In this document: one piece after another, positions 49,351 through 61,499 of the stretch
Layout: every line of letters starts with the position of its first letter
How positions within the stretch are numbered: position 1 is the first letter of the stretch
Origin: Antedon mediterranea
Taxonomy: Eukaryota; Echinodermata; Crinoidea; Comatulida; Antedonidae
Direction of reading: 5' to 3'
Assembly (NCBI RefSeq): GCF_964355755.1
Contig: NC_092670.1
Coordinates: 15,499,201 to 15,563,200 of the forward strand
DNA: 64,000 bases
Program-made: the position numbers and the translations under genes
Notes under the pieces: model-generated
Database searches by the model: none
Seen by the model: only the letters and a program-made list of their open reading frames with translations
What the model was told of the DNA's origin: nothing

Positions 49351-52300
49351 ATGCTTTTCACACCAGAAGTGATGCAAAATCTTGAGAACGATTTCTGCAA
49401 TGAAGAGGTGAAAATAATCTCTAGATATTTTTTTCATAATTTAAACCCTGATTTACACGTACAAAGAAATGGAACAAATTGTTATGTATAGTTTGTCACA
49501 GTGTAATGTAATAACACTGAAAAAAAAACTTACCAATGTAAACATTACATTTTTGTATAAATCAGTATAAGTTTACAAATTCATTAGTTTTATTATTAAT
49601 ATTTATTAGTTTTAATTGTTATTTTCAAAAATAAAAAATGTTATTTTTCTATGATTGTAGGTTAAAAAGCATTATAAAGAAACGGGTTGCCAGAAAAGAT
49701 TTGAAAAGTTGCTCTCAAATTTAAAGATCCCGCCTTCTGTTACTGTAGTTCGTGTAAATACCCTTAAGTACTCAATTGTAGAAGTTAAAGAATTATTACA
49801 AGATGTCTTGAAGAAGGTAAGTCTTTTATAAGATGCTTAGTCTATTATATAAATGAGATGCTTTTGTTCACTAAATTGATTTGCAACAAAACCTCAAAAC
49901 TGCCGCCTGAGAGATTTCTTAAAAGTTCAAATGGTTCCATTCAATTGAATTTTAATTTAGTTTCAACTTGGGGATTATGATTAATATTGTAGGACATTTT
50001 TGATTATTGTTGATTTTATTGTTTTTAGCAATATGAGCAAAAGAGCTACCCAGCACCTGACATCTTAGAACATCCTCTTATACCAGATGTTCTTCTTATA
50101 CCAAGTAGCTGTGGACTTACAGACTTGACACCAGCTAAGAAAGAAGTTGTTGTAGACTTGATATGTGCCACGGCCATTATGCGAGGAGCGGACATCTTTG
50201 CTGCTGGTGTCATGGGTGCTGATTCAAGTAAGGGGAAGCATCTTGTAAAAGGCAATGAAGTGTGTATGACACTAGGTTGTGTTTATACACAAGGAAGAAG
50301 TGTGCACATGTGTTTAGGCTGGCACAGTAGGGAGTATGTAAGGACTCTTTTCAAAATTGTGTGCATATTCAGGGGTGCTGTAGGTGTGCTGTTTGTATAT
50401 TGGTGTCTAGAAATTTAAGTACTCTGTGTAAATGTCACCTTGAGTATGTGTTAGGTGAGTGATTGCACACCTCAAATGATATGGCCTGCTGTGCTATTTC
50501 TGCCACTAGCATTGTGTATAAGAGCGGGTGCATTTCACATGGCCAAGGTTCACAGAATGTTTTGTGTAGATTGCATCTCCTCTAAACCACAGGAGCAATA
50601 ATCACACTGTCAGTTTTCCATTCAGCTACATCAGGATAGCAAATTTTTTGGAACAATGTTTTATTTATTCAATTTCTTTTTTAATTCAATTCACTAACTA
50701 GATGGTTCCCCATCCATTGGACAGGTGACCACTAACTAGTACTACTTTTTATATGTAGGCATCCAAAGAGGTGATTTAGTTTCAGTCCACGCAGACCTGG
50801 ATGACAAATGTCGACGTGGAGCAACAAAGCCATACCAAGGAGCAAAGGTTTTTATCGGTAACGGAATGGCAGTCATGAGTCGTGCTGACGTGTTTGTTGA
50901 GGCCAAAAGGTCTGTATGAGAGGAATGTGTTTACAATTGTTCACAAATTTTACTTATTGTTCAATCTTACAAATTTAAATCCCAGAACTAAAAAAAAATT
51001 TTTGCAATATTAACTAGTTTAGTTTTTAAACATTTAATTGAAAAATCTTATTTATAGTGGTGTTGCGGTGCAGATGTCAGAGGGTATTTATGACTCACCT
51101 TCACTGAACAATGTTTTACCAAATCACATGTTTCTTCAAAACCTACCATCAGTAGTAGTAGGCCATGTTTTAAATCCTCAACCGGGGGACACAGTCCTTG
51201 ACATGTGTGCAGCTCCAGGTGAGAGTGTATTTTTGATTATTTTGTTTTGATGGATAAAAGGAATATAAATTCATGCAGCTGCTACATATTTTTGGGACAC
51301 CTAGCTTAGCTCACTTTAGAGGCTACCCTGAGAGTATATATAAGCTGTTTATTGGCTCCCTGGATGTTTTAAATAGAACACCAAAATTCATGCAGTCCAT
51401 CAGCAGCTACATGCTTTTAAGACACCTAGCTAGCTTAGCTCCTTTTAGAAGCTACCCTGGGAGTATATACAAGCTGTTTATTGGCTCCTTGGATGTTTAA
51501 CAAAGAACACCAAAATTCTTGTAGTCCATCAGCAGCTCCATATTTTTAGGACACCTAGCTTTGCTCACTTTAGAGGCTACCCTGGGAGTATATACAGTAC
51601 AAGCTGGTTATTGGGTCCCTGGATGTTTTAAAAAGAACGCCAGGATTCATTGAAATCAAAGAAGACAAGATAAGATTTATAAAGTTTTAAATTTCTCAAA
51701 GCTTCAATAATTTCTTTTATTTTAGGTGGCAAGACTGTTCATATTGCTACCTTAATGAAAGATGAGGGGGAATTGTTCGCACTAGAGAAATCGTCACGTA
51801 AAATTAGCAAGATAACGAATAATGTAAACAGATTTGGCCTGAAATGTGTCAAGACATTTGCATTTGACAGCACAAAAGCCTGCAATGCAGAACCTGATGT
51901 GACTATTGGTCAGTAATGTTTGGTTCACACTAGAGACGCAACACAATGATGTAACGCAATGTAAGTGAGTTGACCAATCACAAGCGATGGATTATACGAA
52001 CTGTCGCTTGTCATTGGTCAACACGCTTGCATTGCGTTCTAGTGACAACCAAGCTTAAGCTTCTTTAAATATAGTACAGTCTAATTGAATAATTTATTTT
52101 CAAATTGTATAATACTAACTATCAATAGTAATCAATAATAACATTAATATTTTGTATATTATTAGCCTTTGATAAGCCTCCGTTTGCTGCGGCATCGTTT
52201 GATCGCATTCTTCTAGACACCCCATGCAGTGCTTTGGGACAACGGCCAATTCTTCACAGCAAGTTCACACTTCCAGAGCTCAAATCTTATCCATCGTATC

Positions 52301-53150
52301 AACGTAAACTTTTTACTGTGGTAAGTGATAAATTAGATAGTATATTTTTAGTCACGTGGACGCGACTCTATAGTTCACTATGTCGGTCTGTCTGTCTGTC
52401 GGTCCGGTATCACTATGCGTTTTAGCACGTGACTTATGGCTGTTGGCCTTGTTAGATAAAAATCCATTTAGTTTGATAGTGTAGACAGAGATTTACATTG
52501 TTAGCGAAAACTCCCTAATAAGTTAATGTATTTACAGGCTGAGAAACTTTTAAAGAGCAACGGTGTATTAGTATATAGCACATGTACATTGACCCTTGCT
52601 GAAAACGAGGGCTTAGTTGAATGGGCTTTGAAGACCTTTTCTAACCTAACTTTGGAAAATCAGGTTAGTAATTATTGGTATTAAAATAATAGTAAGTGTG
52701 TAACTATATTTTTCAAATGTTAGGCTGATAATGTTTTTCTCACTGCTTGATGGATTCATATCAATTGTATTCATATCCATTCGTTCATACCATTATAATG
52801 ATAACGTTTGTATATTGCGATTCTAAGTTTATTGAAATTGTCTGTACTGTCTATATATGGCTTGTTGGTGTGAAATGTTTGACCAAAATCATTGTATACA
52901 ATAACTATTTCTATTGTAACAACCCACTTATTGCTATTATTATAATAACTATACCACTGACATATTATTTTTATTTCCACTTTAGACACCATCAATATTT
53001 GGCTCTGGAATGCGTGGAACTTCCTTGGATTACTTGCAACTTGAAAAGTTGCAACGTTGCAATCCAGCAGACATTCCAGAGGAATTTCAACACAGGAATT
53101 CGGACAATGATACAATAGGATTTTTCATTGCCAAGTTTATTAAAAGGTGA
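49351..53150 (+). CDS. nsun6: tRNA (cytosine-5) methyltransferase NSUN6
   Basis: Nine exons join in frame: 49351-49407, 49661-49816, 50029-50227, 50759-50909, 51058-51218, 51726-51908, 52166-52320, 52538-52663 and 52986-53150 (TGA). NSUN6 methylates C72 in the acceptor end of tRNA-Cys and tRNA-Thr, and some mRNA sites. The PUA domain covers RGADIFAAGVM to KVFIGNGMAVMSR. The Rossmann-fold catalytic domain has the SAM loop VLDMCAAPGGKT, the motif IV Cys in DTPCSALGQRP, and the motif VI Cys in VYSTCTLTLAENE. The C-terminus NDTIGFFIAKFIKR is typical. The first ATG in frame (49351) gives a short MLFTPEV lead. The frame is open further upstream to a possible acceptor near 49289, so an extra 5' exon with another start cannot be excluded. 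Intron 5 has a tandem repeat and intron 6 a family A MITE. Confidence 0.94.
51265..51640. repeat. ~123-bp tandem repeat in NSUN6 intron 5
   Basis: Three copies of a unit with GGACACCTAGCTTAGCTCAC, GGCTACCCTGGGAGTATATA, AAGCTGTTTATTGGCTCCCT and AGAACACCAAAATTCATGCA. It begins about 47 bases after the splice donor. Confidence 0.9.
51918..52056. mobile_element. MITE family A copy in NSUN6 intron 6
   Basis: It begins TTTGGTTCACACTAGAGACG and ends TTCTAGTGACAACCAAGCTT, with GACCAATCACAAGCGATGG and CATTGGTCAACACGC in the centre. It starts about ten bases after the exon end at 51908. A lone family B right end (TTTGATAGTGTAGACAGAG) lies at 52471-52490 in the next intron. Confidence 0.85.
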
Positions 53151-53516
53151 TGTTACTTCAATGCATTTAATAGTGTATTTACATTTTGTATGCAGTCACC
53201 AAAACAGTTACCATCTTCATTCGGTCTTTCTAAATAAAATAAAAAACTTTAGCATGTAAAATGTAAATAAATTAAATAATGTAATGAACAGAAATTGTTT
53301 ACGAAAAGCTAAACAGAAGATGAATATAACAATAAGTATTTTGAAAGAAAACGTTTTTATTTAATTTCTCTCAATTAGTGTTTTTGTTAAACTATAAATT
53401 TTATATATTTATTTTGTGATAGATACAGATGTAAAATAAATTATTCAGAACAAATTTGATAATTTTAAAGATTTTAAGAAGTTGTCTGCTTTTGAGATGA
53501 GTTTATAGTATTTGCT

Positions 53517-56500
53517 TTATTCTTCATTGGCTCCTGAAATTAAATAAAATTACAGTATATTAGTATTAATAGAATGTAATTCTCCGGTTTCCTACTTGCT
53601 TTCTATTGTTTAAGTATAAATAAAATAATGATATAAAATAAATATAAATAAAAAAAAATTGTAATTTATACCTTCTGGTTGCTCATTGAGAGCGTCCAAC
53701 ACTCGTTGCTTTACTGCAGGATTCTCGATGTTAGCTAACAGGTCAGAGTGATGTCGTAGGTGGCGTAAAAGTAAACCAAGGTCGTATGGATCGTTGATGT
53801 CAACCGGGAGGTCAATCTTGCTTGCTGAGAGTAATTGCTTCATCTCATCAAACACTATTTAAAAAATTAAATTTCGATTATGATTTGAAATACCTATCCT
53901 AAAAGTATGATTTACCATTTTTATACAGATAAAAATTAGATTAAAACCCAAAGAACCTTACTTTCTTTACTGATGATTACTTGCTCTTCTTCTGGTATGG
54001 TAGCCTCAATTTTATTTGCTGCAGTATCTTCAGTAATATCAAAAATCTGGTCCTTTTCTGAAATTTCTGCAGGGACCAGTGCTTCAGCTTCATTTCCTGA
54101 TTCTGTCTCACCTATCTGATCAACATCTAAGTCAGTTGGTGATTCGATTACAGAAGGTTCTTTCACTTCAGGTATTACACTTTTGGTAATATCTGATTCA
54201 ATAATTGAAGGAGTTTCTATTAGATCGTTTTCTTGTGGTAATTCCAAATCTACATTTTCTTGTTCATCTATTGCTGCGGTTTCCTCTGATGTCTTTGCAT
54301 TTTCTGTTACAGCTGTTTTAATTTCATTGTTGTTTTCGGGTACTGACTCACTCTCGTCTATGTTCTTGGTTTTTTCTGTTACTATCTTTTTGGCTTTCTT
54401 TGATTTTTTACCTTTTCTATTCCTTTTCCTCTGCTTTCTATTCCTTTTCCTATTTTTGTTCTTCCGTCTATTTTTTTTCTTTCTCGATGGCTTTACATTT
54501 TCTTCCACAACTTTTGTTTCTGTTTCTTCAACATTACTTGTCGTTTCTTCTGGTATTACCATTTCTGTCTGGCCACCATTTTCGGCTTCTTCTGTTACAG
54601 CTGTTTTAATTTCATTGTTGTTTTCGGGTACTGGCTCACTCTCGTCTATGTTCTTGGTTTTTTCTTTTACTATCTTTTTGGCTTTCTTAGATTTTTTACC
54701 TTTTCTATTCCTTTTCCTCTGCTTTCTATTCCTTTTCCTATTTTTGTTCTTCCGTCTATTTTTTTTCTTTCTCGATGGCTTTACATTTTCTTCCACAACC
54801 TTTGTTTCTGTTTCTTCAACATTATTTGTCGTTTCTTCTGGTATTACCATTTCTGTCTGGCCACCATTTTCGGCTTCTTCTGTTACAGCTGTTTTAATTT
54901 CATTGTTGTTTTCGGGTACTGGCTCACTCTCGTCTATGTTCTCGGTTTTTTCTGTTACTATCTTTTTGGCTTTCTTTGATTTTTTACCTTTTTTATTCCT
55001 TTTTCTCTGCTTTCTATTCCTTTTCCTATTTTTGTTCTTCCGTCTATTTTTTTTCTTTCTCGATGGCTTTACATTTTCTTCCACAACTTTTGTTTCTGTT
55101 TCTTCAACATTACTTGTCGTTTCTTCTGGTATTACCATTTCTGTCTGGCCACCATTTTCGGCTTCTTCTGTTACAGCTGTTTTAATTTCATTGTTGTTTT
55201 CGGGTACTGGCTCACTCTCGTCTATGTTCTTGGTTTTTTCTGTTACTATCTTTTTGGCCTTCTTAGATTTTTTACCTTTTCTATTTCTTTTCCTCTGCTT
55301 TTTATTCCTTTTTCTCTGCTTTTTATTCCTTTTTCTCTGCTTTTTATTCCTTTTTCTCTGCTTTCTATTCCTTTTCTTATTTCTGTTCTTCCGTCTATTT
55401 TTTTTCTTTCTTGATGGCTTTACATTTTCTTCCACAACTTTTGTTTCTGTTTCTTCAACATTACTTGTCGTTTCTTCTGGTAGTACCATTTCTGTCTGTC
55501 CAGCTGTTTTAATTTCGTTGTTCTCTTCCAGTAGTGGCTTTTGTTCGGTTACTATCCCCTTCTTTTCCTTTTTCCGTCTTCCTTGTCGTTTTCCTTTCTT
55601 ATTTCGTTTTCCTTTCCTATTTCGTTTTCCATTCCTATTTCGTTTTCCTTTCCTTGCTTCTCTCTTCTGAATTGCTGATTTTAATTCATTATTTCGAATA
55701 TCAAGCTCAGAATCTAAGTCATCTAAGGCAACATCTCGTTTTTGTCGACGATCTAAATTTGTAATTACGAGTTCAATAGTAGAAGTGTTGTCCTCTTTGT
55801 TGCTTTTGGATGTATCATCAGCTTCTGAGGCAGAGTATGACAGATTATTTTCATCAACATGTTGGTGTGATTCTATAAAAAAGAAGGTTAGTTTATTTGA
55901 GATTAAACAGAATTTCACTGCCCCAGTCTCTATATTGTGTTTCTTTTATTGCTATTATTCCATTCGATTTTGTCTGTAAACTCTAATACCCTTTCATAGT
56001 GTGAAGACAATTTAAGAAAAAACACCGACGAGAGGCCTGTTTTTTCGTTCCGCGTGCGTCCGGGTATTTAACCAATCGTAGTACTAATCAAATAACGCGC
56101 AAATGTTTTCTCCCGAAATTTCGTACGGTTCATGTATGTGTGTATGAAAACGTGTATTAAATCAGACGATCAAACCCAGTTACTTTATTTATTCAGATGC
56201 GAAAAAGGTATAAACTGTATTATTAGGATACATATAAAAAGCCAAGTTTAAGTCGAACCGCCGACTAGAACATAAACTAATTTTATAAGTTATTACTACT
56301 TATCAATAATTACAGTATGTAAATGTTGCTATTTTGGTTTGTTAATGTTAGAAAACAGTACAGCAAGTATAATAAAAGTTATTGATAAATGATTATAGTT
56401 GGGCATAATAATAATAATAATGAGAAGGAAAAGAAGAATTCCTTACCACATATTTGCTTAAGTTCTACGTAACTATGTCGAAGCAACTCATGATGGTTGC

Positions 56501-59333
56501 TAGCACACTTCACAACTTGCATGACTTTGAATGGACTGCTGAAAACGTTTGTCAACTTCGAGAAAAATTCTAGAGAGGCACATGCACAGTACATTGCTTC
56601 AGTATCGAGGTAGCTGAAAGAAAGATTGTAAATGTTAGTTTGGTGCTGATGCGTGCAACTTGGTATGTACACTTGCTCTTTTATTTTAACAAATGATGTA
56701 TGTTCTGATTTTCCAAAAGTTGTGTTTCTTTGAAACCAAGTATTACAAGATTGTTGTTTGACGCGATTCAACGTATTTGACTGGTCACGTCACTCGCAAA
56801 CACATCTACAGCCTATTTTCCACTAGGCAAATTTGTTTTTATTTTTAGCTTATACGCATGCTTTACTGCTCACATCGAGAAGCTCAGTAGAACTTCTGAA
56901 TATCTGCTAAAAACAGCCTAAAATCGGGATATGTTTCAACTTACACGTATTCAAGTTGTGGGTAAATTGTCAACAGTTTTTCAAGTGTATCATCCGTGTC
57001 ATAGTTTGAATAATCGTCTTTTACTGTCCTGTTAAAAACAAAATTAAATGTTTACAATACTACATGAATTTAATATTGCCATGACCATCATTTTCATTGG
57101 CATTTGAATTAAAGATGTATTGTCCCTTGAAACACAAAAAATGAAAAAAAAATATTCTAAATTTAAATTGGCCATATCAAAGTAATATTAAAGTTATTCA
57201 CTTTAAGTCGAAAATTCGAGCCAAAAACAACAGTTTACGTAATTAACAGGTAAATTAATTAGATTACATTTCGTCTGAGAAATCGTCGCAAGCGAAAGTA
57301 AACAAAGATTTCAAACCATGAGTATGCATTATGCATGATGCTAATTAGGATTGTTTACAACTCATCACGATTGGGAAGGTGTTTTCACACAGATCGTGAG
57401 GAAGTTTATGATTATGCATACAGAGTAGCCAAACAAGAGCATTGCATTATGGGATATGTTTTGATTGAAAACTTTGACTGGAAGTCAAAGTTATTCTTTG
57501 AACAAAAAAACATCTGTATTTCGGTTAAATTATTTTTTTTTTTACTAATTTTTGGTGAAAGTTAATAACTATTATGATACTTCAAAATGACCCACTTTTT
57601 TTCGAAATAAAAAAAAAATTTTGGGGGGGAATTAGTCAAAGGGACAATACATCTTTAATTGAATCGTAATAAAGTAGGCCTACTCACATGGATCGAAGAT
57701 TATCCAGGGACGTTAGAGACGTTGATTCGGGTAAGTTTGATTGGTTGGTTTTTTCAATTTGATTAATGCTGAAAGAAACAATATAAACGGTAGTGAAGTG
57801 ACAACATTATCATAATGTTATAAGGTTAGCCTTAGTGCAATGTCTTAAATAAGAATAGTGTATTTAAGTCGTGGCGTAGTTTCGGTAATTTTCTTGATAA
57901 ACTCCAGAATGCGGTTTTTTTTTGGCTCTAGCCCGTATTCTTAAACCATACTTTAGTTGTAGTTCGAAGTTCGACTTGAAAAAGTCATAGTTCGAGCTAT
58001 TACTTCAAATTCAATTCATAAAAGAAGTAGTCGAAGTTTGCGTTAGTGATTAGGCGGGTGATGGGGATAGTTACTGCTAGTTGACTGTGTTGGTGACGTG
58101 AGGATGTTTCTCTATCTCTGCGACACAAATTAATACGACAATGATTCTAGCATTTTTAAATAGTTTATTTCTTACATAAGATGTTTAACGTGGTCAGCAT
58201 TCTTTAAGTAAGCTCCTATCTGCACTATAGATAGACCGTCCAGTTCTCTGCAAAACAAACAAGTTTATGTTAATTATTCAATGATAATACAATAACTGCT
58301 CAGTTCTTATTAAGAGCCGGTTTACCCAGTACACCATAAAGTAAGTCTATGATTTGAGCCTGTTTCCTATCATTGGACGAGATTTCCATAGGTCTGTTCA
58401 TAGTGTACGATCGTTGCCTCCGAAATCACGACAGGTACAATGGTAACTCGTCGTAGTAGTCGTGTTACATAGAATGAACCTATTTTGCTTGATATTTAAA
58501 AAAGAATCATTTGCTTTTCTGCATTCGTTATGCAGTAAGTTTGCAAAGTAATATAACGAAAGACCACAAATATTTAGTATACACCTGGTAAATTCGTGAG
58601 GAATCGGCCACGCGTGCCCGCTGAGGAAAATATCTATCGTGTTTAATATTTTTTGGCACGTGTGCCATTTTCCTCAAGTGTGCGCCGAACGTGAGCAGAT
58701 AGCTTACTAAAAAATTCCACTGCGCATGACATGTTCTGATTTATTATAATATGTCAGCGCGTGCCGTATAGCGTATTAAGTAACTATCCAATCAGAAAAT
58801 CGCGTACTGAAGGCGTTTAGTGTGCGTCCGATAGAACGCGATCACAATTAATTTGCGGCACATTTGTTAGTGAGCCAAGTGTTACTCGTGCCAGTTGGCT
58901 CAGCCGAAAGCTCTAGTGTGCGCCGGGCTTTAATGGTTCCCACTTCTTGGACGCAACACAAGAAAGATGTAAGCGCGCGCAACAAGTTGGCCAATCACGA
59001 CGTGTGACATCCAAACTCTGTTGTGTGTGATTGGTCGTTGCATCCAAGTGGGAATCAAGCTTAGTTCTGTATAATTTACTTCGTAATTAGGTATTCCGTC
59101 GTGTACGATAAGTAAGTTTATACTTACAAAGTGTTTATTTGTTCAGAGATCGGCCTACCCTCCTTGTAGATACTTTTGCAAACTGCATGGTCTTCATTAA
59201 AACATATACAACTTTCCGGACAAACTCTGGTGGTGATGTTCTTGCCACCTTCATTGAAGGGTAGTGTGACATGACTTGTACAGAGTGCAACCAGGAGTAG
59301 CAAGAAAAGGGGTAGTATTCTGCTTTTGTACAT
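53517..59333 (-). CDS. Secreted LRR protein with furin site and acidic/basic 96-residue repeats
   Basis: Eight minus-strand exons join in frame: 59333-59128, 58247-58176, 57768-57688, 57028-56945, 56613-56447, 55872-53962, 53854-53672 and 53533-53517, giving 906 residues. Residues 1-20 are a signal peptide (MYKSRILPLFLLLLVALCTS). An LRR N-cap follows (CPESCICFNEDHAVC, pattern C-x3-C-x-C-x7-C), then about four leucine-rich units, one per exon with phase 2 introns (for example LKNADHVKHLIINQIEK, LPESTSLTSLDNLRSM). Four more cysteines lie in the fifth exon. The sixth exon begins with an acidic/Ser stretch and a furin-like site RRQKR before DVALDD (about residue 249). A Lys/Arg-rich block is next, then four repeats of 96 residues (288 bp), each with a basic half (KPSRKKKNRRKNKNRKRN..) and an acidic half (EPVPENNNEI, TEEAENGGQTEM, VEETETKVVEEN). 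An acidic segment and a short C-terminal domain (DLGLLLRHLRHHSDLLANIE) end it. I recognise no named orthologue. An extracellular-matrix role is inference. Confidence 0.8.
54303..55500 (-). repeat. 288-bp coding tandem repeat (four copies)
   Basis: The same landmark (TCTGTTACAGCTGTTTTAAT on the + strand) recurs at 54303, 54591, 54879 and 55167, exactly 288 bp apart. The copies differ by few substitutions. The copy nearest the protein's N-terminus has an extra internal expansion of a 21-base unit encoding KKQRKRN. Exact spacing and low divergence point to recent gene conversion or unequal exchange that preserved frame. Confidence 0.93.
57109..57660. mobile_element. MITE family C copy (552 bp) in LRR gene intron
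   Basis: The termini TTAAAGATGTATTGTCCCTT and GGGACAATACATCTTTAA match the element at 43054-43409. Inside is a 76-codon open frame with no recognisable motif. The element ends 28 bp from the LRR exon at 57688-57768. Confidence 0.85.
58931..59062. mobile_element. MITE family A copy in LRR gene intron 1
   Basis: TAATGGTTCCCACTTCTTGG at the left and CCAAGTGGGAATCAAGCTT at the right, with GGCCAATCACGACG and GTGATTGGTCGT in the centre. It lies 66 bp from the first exon. Confidence 0.85.
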
Positions 59334-59399
59334 CCAGTTATAAATAATTGCCTACAAGTACAATTAAAAAAATTTCGATTGAATAAAATATAAAAAAAT

Positions 59400-59570
59400 A
59401 AAATGTAGGCATAGCCTACTATACCTAAGCCTTAGGCCTACCCTAGGCCTAGGCCTAGTGTTACTAAAAATTAATAAGAACAGGCCTAGACTAGGCCTAG
59501 GCCTAGGCCTAGGCCTAGTAGGCTTATATTTGATTGACGTAATATGCCACCTAGGCCTAGCCCTATTATT
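59400..59570. repeat. AGGCCT low-complexity repeat
   Basis: Irregular runs of CCTAGG and TAGGCC, densest at 59490-59522. Short pieces of the same motif are scattered through the whole window. It lies just upstream of the LRR gene start. 59590-60855 shows nothing that I can support; a 118-codon + strand frame at 59590 has no recognisable content. Confidence 0.8.
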
Positions 59571-60855
59571 AGGCTTTTCGTAAAACTCTATGTACCTAAA
59601 AACTTACGCTTGTTATTTTCTTTTATTTGGGTTGCTTGATTCTAGCCTTCCTCTACTGTATAAAGTAAAAGCGCAAGTAGCATTATTTTTTCAAAATAAT
59701 TTCGAAAAGAAGATTTTTACAACGCAAAAGCGCATTCTGTTCTGTGCGTTCAGGTTTCGCGCGCTTCGAAGAAAACTCCGATCATCCACCACACTCAGGT
59801 TGACGACGCGCAGTTTATCCAAAGATTATGTAAGCGCCGCTCCTTTGTCACTCGGTACGACACGTGCCACACACTGGCTTTCCAACTACATATATATCAT
59901 GAGGAGAAAGCAACCTCCGTTTCTTTATGAAATTGGACAGTGAAACTACAATAGTTATGTTTTCGCGCCGCGGCTCTAGCCAGCTATGTCCCAGGAGGAC
60001 ACATTCATTAATAAGCTGTTTCATAGCGGTAGCTTTAGTATCTAAGGCTGACAGTTTTGTGAATTTGGAAACTCGACTATAATTTATAGGTAGCTGCTGG
60101 ACCCAAAAAACGTCTGGGAGAAGAGAGTCTATATGAAAGCCTTTGCTGATAATACAGTATTATTGAGATGTAGACGGAAATCTGTAAAATCTTGTTCAAT
60201 AAATAATAACTTCGTTTTTGCTGTCAACCAGGCCGGTATTATAATAAGTCACTGTCAAATAATCATTCGATAATGGTCAAAACTTTATTTTGGCTCTGTC
60301 AACATGAGGGAGGTATTTACAATGACTTTCTTTTGACTGTCAATCTAGGCCAATGTTATAATAATACGCCGTCAGATATTAAATCATTGAAACAGTCCTG
60401 GTAAATTTTTTTTTGGTTATCAGATGCCGTGGGGGAGGGGGGGGGGTCCAATCAATTATCGTCAGAAGGTGAACAATCAGTCTAGGTAGCAGCAGCAGAT
60501 TATTATTAACGCCTGCTCCATTAATTAATCCAGAAAAAGGTTTGTACATTATCTATTTGTTTATTAGCCTTCTCCTAACACAATTATATTTTCTTTAAAA
60601 AAAGGTTTTATAAGTGGTTTCAACATTTATGATAGTAATGTCACAGTTCTGTGTCTGGACGCAAGTTCATAGACCTGCTAGTTATATTATTCATATTAAC
60701 TGATACTTACTCTTCATTTACCGTAAAGTTCAGTTTTAATGAAATATATAATATAAATTGGCTTCGTAACAATTAATTAGTGTTGAAAAGGTTAGTTTTT
60801 TGGTGATAGGTGAAAATGACATGTAACTTCGTAATCAATTTATTTTTTTTGTATA

Positions 60856-61219
60856 AAGGCCCAATTACACTATGACGATAACGACGGACGATAAATATAT
60901 AGCATGCATTTTTTTTACGTAAACCAAAAGAAATTAGAAAGGTTTTCGTTCTAGACCTATAGGATAATCATTTATGCTGTCTTTGATAAAAATAATGTTT
61001 TTCAAATTCCAATCAAATGACGTCATGATAAATAAAAACAATAAAATCGCTGTATTGTCACGATATTATTGGTCTTACTAATCATGACGTCATTTTATTG
61101 GACGTGTGAAAATATAATTTTCATCAAAGGAATTGTTTATATTTCTTTTTGTTTATGTATTAAAAATGCACATTTGTCTATTTATCGTCGATCGTTATCG
61201 TCCTAGTGTATGGGCCTTA
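60856..61219. mobile_element. MITE with GGCCCAATTACACTATGACG ends
   Basis: The left AAGGCCCAATTACACTATGA, continuing CGATAACGACGGACGATAAAT, is mirrored by ATTTATCGTCGATCGTTATC to GTGTATGGGCCTT. The inner part has TGACGTCAT in both halves. It is about 364 bp and non-coding. Confidence 0.8.
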
Positions 61220-61442
61220 TGCTGTAAATGTTCAATTATTGATCATTCCGATTTTATTAGTTGTCTTGCACAGTTGCTGTCTAATCGTTGTAGTGTAATA
61301 TCATTTAGAACCATATTAAAATCATAAAAAGATTTATATTCCTTAACATGTGGCTGTGCATGGAAGTCCGGTCTACAAAAACTCGGGCCCGGGATCATTG
61401 TTATTGGGCCTGAAAGTGTTGGTGAATTCATAATTATACTTA

Positions 61443-61476
61443 ATATTATATTTATATATATATATATATATATATA
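61443..61476. repeat. TA dinucleotide run
   Basis: A microsatellite of about fifteen TA units in AT-rich intergenic sequence. Confidence 0.9.
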
Positions 61477-61499
61477 ATTATATTATTGAAAGCAAAACC

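Noticed and set aside
54183-55670. 495-codon + strand open frame rich in Leu, Phe and Ser
   Set aside because: It is the exact antisense of the LRR gene's Lys/Arg/Glu repeats. The minus strand has the splice-phase-consistent model with signal peptide, so this is a shadow.
57335-57565. 76-codon + strand frame inside the family C element
   Set aside because: No transposase motif; the other copy of the element has no matching frame.
59590-59943. 118-codon + strand open frame upstream of the LRR gene
   Set aside because: No recognisable domain, mixed composition and no splice partners; its hydrophobic first 25 residues resemble a signal peptide, but nothing else supports it.
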